A DNA stretch of 64,000 bases. Source: Chrysaora quinquecirrha (taxonomy: Eukaryota; Cnidaria; Scyphozoa; Semaeostomeae; Pelagiidae). This document shows, piece by piece, positions 57,709 through 64,000 of this stretch. Below the pieces are notes generated by a model. It was given only the letters and a program-made list of their open reading frames with translations. It did not search any database and was not told the DNA's origin. The stretch covers positions 1,146,743 through 1,210,742 of the forward strand of contig JACTAT010000010.1 of assembly GCA_014526335.1 (NCBI GenBank). Direction: 5' to 3'. Numbering within the stretch: position 1 is the first letter of the stretch; each line of letters opens with the position of its first letter. Made by a program: the position numbers and the translations under genes.

Positions 57709-58328
57709 GACTGTGCACAAGTGATCCGTGCCTGAAATAGCATTTAAGAACGATTTATAAAACGGGTCTGTTTATTGTCGTTTTCAGCATGTGAAATCAT
57801 GTCTAATTAGCAGATTTTAGAACTTCATGACGTCTTATAGTTGAATTATAGAACGAAATAACGTTAAAAAGAGGTCTGGGTCCGAGTTATACTTTTCTAT
57901 TTATAGCATGGGTGAGCAATTTATGGAAGTAATCTTTTCGCTACGATATTCCGCGTGTCAAATTATGCCAACGTAGTTGATTTTGGAACTTTATTGTATC
58001 TTATAGTTGAATTATAACAGAATTGCAACAGAAAGGGGACTGGGGCCAAGTACCCCCATCAAAATCCTATTTGGGGGTACTTTCTGAGTAAATTACCCAC
58101 ATAATTAATTTCAACGTATCAAATTATGGCAATATAGTTCATTTTGACATCTAAATACGATTTTATAGATATGTAGAGTAATGTAACCAAAACAGAGACT
58201 GGGCCCGAGTACCCCTGTCTAAAAATAGCAACTGGGGGCATTTTTCGATTGGGGTCTGCATCCTATCTTTTTCAGCGTATCAAACTGGGTAGGTATGCCA
58301 ATTTTCATGCTTGCTTCATAAAATGCAC
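57709..58328. repeat. Right terminal inverted repeat of the Academ-like element
   Basis: Inverse of 51945-52562. The transposase start at 57297 lies about 410 bases inside it, so this repeat probably also carries the promoter. Confidence 0.88.
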
Positions 58329-59027
58329 AATTGCCAACGATTTCACAGTTAAGCCATTGCACTACCTTGGAACTTTTCGGATACGTTCTTCCTTGGGACC
58401 CTCGATTCCGTGGTGATTACACTTGTTGATTGCTTTTAGCCAGTACGATTCGAACCTTTCTTCATTGCGAAAATCTCTAACAGTCTCAAGAAGATCTTCC
58501 ACTCTTTCACAACCCGTGACTACGTCAAGATCTTTTGTCTGCAGCTTGTCTGACACTCCTTTGCTGAGAAACAAGATAGGTTTGAGAACCTGAGAAAGAA
58601 AAATTGCAAACATTAGCATTGCTTTTTAGAACCCATTGGAACCCAATATGATTATAAAAAGAATCGAATGTTTTATTTTGCTTCATTACACACTTGTTAC
58701 AAAATCCTCCAAATGAGGTTAGGCAAATTTGCAAATATTGCACATACAAGGGGCAATAGTTCATAAAAACGCAATTTGATTCTTACCTCGAGTGCTAAAA
58801 TGAACTCAAAATCAATACTCCTTAAAAGACCTTTTGCCTCTGCATAATGTTCGCTTTTTTCTCAACCAATACGACTTCTTTTAGTGTTGCGATTATGGAC
58901 TCAATTGTGTAGTAAATTGCTTTGATGCTCTATGCTCTACAAGCCCATCTGGTTTCTGATAATTTCTTTAACACGTGTATTCTTCTTTTCTCACTATTAT
59001 CTGAGGCATTAAACTGCTCTTGGTACT

Positions 59028-59579
59028 CAAGGACGCCTGCGCTGGGGGGGGGCAAGGGGGGCAACTGCCCCTCCTGCCTTTATCCAATGGGGGCAAGGAT
59101 GGGGAAGGTGTGCCCTCAGCGACAACAATTATTTTTAAAATAGCTTTAAAGTTGTCTGATAAATACTGTAGAATTGTAGAATAGAAGAAAGGCAAGAAAG
59201 GACCATAATATATTGATTTCATTATTGGTTTCTGGGTCGAGGGAAAATCGATGTGAAACTTGCCGCCCGTAATTTTTCAAAAAATAATGAACAGAGAAAA
59301 TCATTTTTCGAAAATCAATAGCAACATCTTATTACTCAACTTTATGACTTTAAATGCATAAGAATTCTTCAAATGAAAAAAGATTGCTCTTGCAAAATCG
59401 AGTAAATCTTAAACAGTTTTATTGTCGATGAAAAAATTTAAAGGGCGTTTCCCACGCTTTCCAGTCTTCTGAAGGGCGTGGTCACTTGAAATTTTCTTTG
59501 GGGCTGCGCCCCCAAACCCCCTCAGTTGCCCTTTTTCAAACCTTTGCCCCCTTGCCCTCCATAAGTGCAGGCGTCCCTG
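59028..59579. mobile_element. 552-bp hAT-type MITE, 8-bp duplication
   Basis: Ends caaggacgcctgcgct … agtgcaggcgtccctg. Exact 8-bp direct repeat ttggtact at 59020-59027 and 59580-59587. It interrupts the DUF4371 exon of the hAT transposase gene. Joining the flanks at one copy of the repeat keeps the reading frame, which confirms the limits. Confidence 0.92.
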
Positions 59580-60335
59580 TTGGTACTTGACGAATGTTGC
59601 ATGACGTTTGGTGCAATTTTCAATGAAAACATATAAATTCTGCAGTGTGCCAAAGAAATCCCTGGCAACTCTGTTATTTGTCATTGAATCTACAATGACC
59701 AGGTTTGGAACATGGGCATAACAGTGGGTGTAAATTGCCGTTGAAGAATGACCTCGCATTAGAGCTTTCAAACCTGCATGAATTCCAGACACATTGCTTG
59801 CCCCATCGTAGCACTGCCCACGAAGATTTGACACTGGAATACCACACTCCTGGAGCTCTTCCGTAATTGTTTTCACCAACGTTTTTGCGTCTGTTTCATC
59901 CAAGGTCTTAATTGCAAGCAAACGCTCCTCCACAACACCCTTTGTTACAAATCTCAGGACCAAGGCCAGCTGCTCTTTCTTACTGGTATCAGGGGTCTCA
60001 TCTGCGATTATCGAATACCCACCAGCATCTTTTACACGGTTGACTATTTCCTTTCTGATAGCAGTTCCTATTAACGTGATATACTGATTCTGGATCTCAG
60101 GACGTAAGTATGTTGCATTTGCTAAGAGAGAGAGATTCTTTTAACAAATTCTATTCATAAAATTTATATAGGGACTCTTTATACACGAGGGAACTTTTGA
60201 TGCAGCCAAATGTTTGTTAAGTCATCAAAAACTTTGGGGCCATCGACTTTCGATTTTCGTATTTTTTAACGGCTTTTGGCCGTTATGGGGAAGGGGTTTT
60301 ACCCTCGGCCGTTAAGAAAATTAAAATCAACTAAC

Positions 60336-61625
60336 CAGGGCCTCCGACGAAGGGGGGGCCGGGGGGGCCTTGGCCCCCCCCACTTTTTTGCAAAGTATGC
60401 CTTTATGAAATTTGTTTCGAACTGTTTTAATGCCTTAGACTAGTATCACAGAGTAAAGGAGAGGAGTGAAGGGGGGGGGGCAATGGCGTCACGACCAAAT
60501 TACTCTTGGTCAACCCAGTAACCAGTGCAACACCGGAAAGGTCATTCTCCTTAGCTAGAAGAGTAAAGACATGGTTACGCGCCACCATGACCCAGAAGAG
60601 GTTCAACACCCTGGCAATAATGAATTGTCACAAGGAAATCACAGATTCTTTGGACCTGGTCAGCGTTGGCAACCAATTTGAATCCTTACACCAAGAGCGC
60701 TATCAGAAGTTTGGCAATTTTCAGGCAGCAGACATTAAAAAAATGTAGATGTCTAGCTTTTCAGCCAATATGTTAATGTATAACTTTTCAGCACTTATCG
60801 ACACTACTGTATTTATTTTAGTTTGATACCGTTATGTTTTACAGGAATATGATGCAGCCCTTGTTTAGTTACACCCTGGGTACAAGACTTTCCGTTTCAA
60901 ATAATGAAAATTTAAAAAAATGAAAAAATTTAATTCAAAAATATGTAACTGCAAATCTGGTACTCGGGGTATTGTTTAGTAGGGGTGTGAAATTTCTAAC
61001 AACCTCAGGTATTTTGTTTTACTTTACCTTTGTTGAGAGAATAGTATAGTATTTAGTTATGGCAGTGCCTATCACACTTTGTGACAAGTGTTACAGATTT
61101 CATTTTTCATGATATTTGGAGAGTGTCATCATCGTCTTGAATTGCTTGAATTTACATTTTATTTTGAGTACCTAAAACTGAAGCCAGCCATATTTTCAAG
61201 AAACAAAAATGTTAAGTCCAGTTAAAAAGGCACATTTTGTTGTAGGGAAAAATGATGTTTCGGTAAACGTAAACACAATTCATTCAAACTCAGCGCTTGC
61301 TGACTGTCATTTTCTGCTAATGGTTGGATATTCGGGGGCTGTATGTCTATTTGCGGTGTTTTTTATTATAGCGCACAAGGAGAATTTTCAGCATCCTAAG
61401 TCATTTGAAGGCCTCAGATATGACAAAATCTCGTAAGCTTCCGGGGGCTCCGCCCCTGGATTCTACCAGGGCTCTGCCCTGGACCCGCTGGGGGGCTTAC
61501 AGCGCCCCCCAGTCCCCAGCTGTTTAGGGCAATGACCTTACGGTCATTGCGTGCGACCCTACGTAATTGGTATTTTTTTATGACAGTTTGGCCCCCCCAC
61601 TTTTCAGAACCCGTCGGAGGCCCTG
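60336..61625 (+). mobile_element. hAT derivative with 5-bp duplication, nested
   Basis: Ends cagggcctccgacg … cgtcggaggccctg, direct repeat ctaac at 60331-60335 and 61626-61630 (a 5-bp duplication occurs in some hAT lineages). 1,290 bp. It keeps only the last exon of a transposase near its left end. GC-rich runs (ggggggg, ccccccc) lie just inside both tips. Confidence 0.85.
60506..60748 (+). pseudogene. hAT C-terminal dimerisation domain exon
   Basis: The frame reads NPVTSATPERSFSLARRVKTWLRATM and then KRFNTLAIMNCHKEIT. This is the hATC/Dimer_Tnp_hAT signature (PxTSATxERSFSxxRRxKTxLRxTMxxxRLxxLAL), with stop at 60746-60748. An acceptor-like aacccag lies directly before it. The rest of the transposase is deleted, so the element depends on a partner. 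It belongs to a different hAT family from the gene that surrounds it. Confidence 0.8.
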
Positions 61626-62744
61626 CTAACCATATGGAAAATGTTTTGAATTCTTCGATTTTATCGATAACTTAATGATATTGCCCTTTTTAGGCCATAA
61701 AAACACTTGGTTCTAGGCGTAATCTATTTAGGCCAGTCGGAAAAATCCCGTAAAAGTTTGGCAGATGGCTGTTATAGGGGAGGGGGGTGGGGGTTCCGAT
61801 CTTAACGGCCAAATGCCGTTAAAAAATACGAAAATCGAAAGTCGATGGCCCCTTACCTGGAGAGTTTAATAAATGATCTTTGAGAAGGAGGTCTGTCTCC
61901 GAAATGAAATCGACGAACTCTCTAAAATTGTTTGACGAGTCTTCGTTCTCTCTTTGCCCACGGAAGGCCAGATTCAGCATAACCAAGAGCTTCGTAATTT
62001 TAAAAAACTTTGCCATTACAGAACAATTCTTTGATACCTGTCAAGAGAAAAGAAAAAAATTTGAATTAAATTTATAAAGATTGTTGAATTAGAGTCTTTA
62101 TTTTTACAATTGATAAAAATGTCAGATAGAGAGTATCATATCCTCGATCGTGCCTTTCTGTGAAGGAATAATTTTTGTAAATGAACGAAGGCCAACAATC
62201 GCTAAGTAATCACTCTTCAAAGGAACAAGTCTAAAGTAAAGCCTATTACTAAGGATGTATTTCTACATATACATACCCTTTCCTGTCGGTAAGATTCTCG
62301 TTTAGCAGCGTCTTGGCTTATAATCTGATCCACTGGTTTCCTTTTCTGCCAATCACGAAACGCATCAGCAGAGTACCGATGGCAATCGGATTGTTCGTGA
62401 TTGCGGAATTGTTCTGTCTTCTTCCAGTTACTGAATCCAGTACTGATAAATGCAGGATCTCCTTTTTGTGATACCTGAATTGTAGAAGATCAAAGGATTG
62501 GTAAAAGAAACAAATGGAAGAAAATTGTCTACAAACAAGCACAAGCAGAAAAAAGCGAGAACACCAAAATATTATTGAGACACCTCACCTGTTTATTGAA
62601 AACACCGCAATAGAAGCAAAATGCTTTATTTGTTGATTCAGAATATTCCAGCCAAGAATACTTGCTATACCAAGCAGTCAAAAATTTTCTTCCTCGTTTA
62701 TCCACTGGAAACACACACTGCGTTGGTTTGACTGACTGGGCCAT

Positions 62745-63380
62745 TCTTTATTTCATGATTTCTCTCTGCCCTTGGAATCGGACAGCAAGGATCAAAAGTA
62801 TAGGTAGAGAGATCAGTTGAAATATACGATGCTGTCATTTTAACAATGTAATCTTAAAACACTTTATCACCAGACAAGTTATCAAGAAGTTCGATAACTT
62901 AGATTACTGTACTAAATCCCTCGTGCTTTTGCCTTTCTTTCTGTTGCGTTCTATATTTAAAGACAAACAGGAGGAAAGAAGTTGATATTTTGACTTTTTG
63001 ACACCATAGCGACAAAACACAAGGGAGGTCTTTTGAATAAACCCTCTGCCCGACGGGATCGTTAAAACACAAAAGGTGTCCAAACCCTTAGAACTCTTCA
63101 CACATCCAGACCTATTGCAACAAAAAGGGCGTGGGATTAAATATAGTGAACACGTGGCGTCAATTGCTGTAACATCAGTAGCACATCTAAATTGTTTGTG
63201 AAATGATTATCTCAGCTTATGAGCTTGTGAAATGATTATCTCATGCGAACTATTTTTCAACATTGAAAGACTGTTTTTGCCCGACAGTTGTTGATTTTTC
63301 AAAAATTTCTCTTACCCCCACTGATTATATTGCAGAAATGGACTTTTCTAAAACACCAACTTTTCAACTATTGGGGGGCG
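62745..63380. other. Upstream region of the large hAT element
   Basis: Between the first coding exon and the expected element tip. The region ends with ttgcagaaatggacttttc…ttttcaactattgggggg (63333-63377), the same words that precede the tip of the hAT derivative at 44857-44904. The last roughly 22 bases of the tip (…ggctacgccactg) are missing here, so the end is truncated or replaced. Confidence 0.6.
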
Positions 63381-63830
63381 AGAGTCTTGAAGAACCTTTT
63401 CTTAAAATATTTGTTTTTATGAAATTAACTGACTCACATTGCTTACTTAACTATGAAGATAAACTTTTCAAAGCCGGACATGCCGTTATGAACTCATAGT
63501 AACTGTTGTTTCCTGTGTTGATAATTAACTTTTTTGTAAATCTATTTAGTTTTTCAAGCTCTAACATTAAATCAATCAAGTCACACTCTGATGAGAACGT
63601 AGGTTCGAAAGGCCTCAGCGTGCCAAAAAATCTTGTCTATTTTTTTTGCCTCCACTCTCTATAGCATGAGTATCCAAGTTTTTCTAAACTATGGAATGGC
63701 CTTGTAATTCCTTCAATTTACTCCAAATCTTATAATTTCTACTCAGATGTGTTTTACTTTTACAACCCTAGGGGGAAGGTTTCAGCAAAAATAAGCGAGT
63801 TACTGTTTGAAAAACTTCGTCATTCAATGT
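63381..63830. other. Flanking sequence, nothing recognised
   Basis: AT-rich, no motif, no repeat seen within the window. Confidence 0.4.
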
Positions 63831-64000
63831 TGTGAAAAAAGTGACAAAAATAAAAAAAGTGAAGAAAGTAAAAAAAGTGAAAAAATGGAAAAACGTGAAA
63901 AACGTGAAAAATGTGAAAAAATTGAAAAAAGTGAAAAAGTGAAAAAAGTGAACAAAGTGAAAATAGTGAAAGAAGTGAACAAAGTGAACAAAGTGGAAAA
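63831..64000. repeat. Simple repeat (gtgaaaaaa)n
   Basis: Imperfect 6-10-base units of gtga followed by an A run (gtgaaaaaagtgaaaaaa), running off the window end. Confidence 0.9.

Larger units (their letters stand above)
51945..58328 (-). mobile_element. Academ-like DNA transposon with about 620-bp TIRs, nearly intact
   Basis: 6,384 bp. Left terminal inverted repeat 51945-52562 and right 57709-58328 are near-perfect inverses (differences noticed include a 2-base indel), tips gtgcattttatgaagc / gcttcataaaatgcac. The flanks give a 3-bp aat (4 bp with one mismatch, aatc/aatt), compatible with the 3-4-bp duplication of Academ elements. One gene on the minus strand fills the interior. It lies inside a short intron of the hAT transposase gene. 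Confidence 0.85.
60236..61852. mobile_element. DNA element with 38-bp ends in the third hAT intron
   Basis: Inverted ends ggggccatcgactttcgatt…tttttaacgg / ccgttaaaaa…gatggcccc. The right end lies 4 bases inside the donor of hAT exon 3 (gtaa kept), so the insertion is in the intron. Between its ends sits a second element (60336-61625). A short own body of about 330 bases remains. No clear target duplication. Confidence 0.8.
50942..62744 (-). pseudogene. hAT transposase gene (ZMYM1-like) broken by three insertions
   Basis: A hAT-superfamily transposase read on the minus strand in colinear exons with consensus splice sites: 62589-62744 and 62277-62474 (TTF-type zinc finger: KYSWLEYSESTNKAFCFYC, GFSNWKKTEQFRNHEQS), 61857-62037 (LAFRGQRENEDSSNNFREF), 60121 down to 59580 and on to 58787 (central DUF4371/RNase H-like part with IIADETPDTSKKEQL, CYDGASNVSG and HCYAHVPNL), 58366-58589, 51841-51916 (LDENQNTAVHL), 51414 down to about 51110, then hATC dimerisation block CSAERAFSKLKLIKTRLRS ending at the stop near 50942. 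Phases fit across each intron. Defects: a stop in the exon below 59019, an A-run frameshift near 58845, and a frameshift near 51105. Insertions at 59028-59579, 60236-61852 and 51945-58328. Confidence 0.88.

Overview
The window is a piece of eukaryotic genome, not a bacterial or phage region. It is AT-rich, intron-bearing and packed with animal-type transposable elements. There are no operons, rRNA genes or CRISPR arrays. The mix of families (Penelope-like RT with GIY-YIG, CR1/L2-like LINEs, ZMYM1-like hAT with TTF zinc finger, Academ-like DNA transposons, Ty3/Gypsy, a SANT-domain element) and one nicotinic-receptor-like exon suggest a marine invertebrate. I think an anthozoan cnidarian (coral or anemone) is most likely; this is an inference from recalled family distributions, not a search.

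Layout. 1-5.3 kb: old, decayed elements (a Mutator-like transposase relic on +, a Penelope-like relic on -). 5.3-13.4 kb: a tandem array of a roughly 2.4-kb unit built around a long palindromic hairpin and CAT-type microsatellites. A 1.94-kb foldback element is inserted in one unit with a 5-bp target-site duplication, and two uninterrupted copies of its target survive nearby. 13.4-21 kb: a 70-bp minisatellite, a 2.2-kb element with a 9-bp duplication, one isolated receptor exon at 18930-19066 (-), a LINE tail, and a lone arm related to the 5.8-kb foldback. 21-31.3 kb: a nearly perfect 5,158-bp tandem duplication; each copy holds three DNA-transposon derivatives, a LINE fragment and minisatellites. 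30.9-35 kb: a 4-kb satellite of alternating 79-bp and 51-bp units with a 1,124-bp higher-order repeat. 35-38.9 kb: MITEs, one nested with an 8-bp duplication, and a SANT-domain fragment.

38.9-46 kb is a four-layer nest: a LINE RT (-) is split by a hAT derivative (8-bp duplication), which is split by a Ty3/Gypsy LTR element (133-bp LTRs, 4-bp duplication), whose 5' part holds an Academ-like element with about 330-bp inverted repeats. 47.8-50.7 kb is a foldback element with satellite-filled arms around a Ulp1-like/PHD reading frame. 50.9-62.7 kb is one hAT transposase gene (-) whose exons can be followed across three separate insertions; the largest is a 6.4-kb Academ-like transposon (51945-58328) with about 620-bp terminal inverted repeats and an almost intact gene. 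The last 1.2 kb is hAT upstream sequence and a simple repeat.

No set of host genes works together here. Most of the coding sequence belongs to transposons, and the only convincing host coding piece is the receptor exon. The main biological content is a readable order of insertions and several unrelated inverted-repeat elements whose arms are made of tandem repeats. Boundaries were read by eye; identities and dates were not computed.
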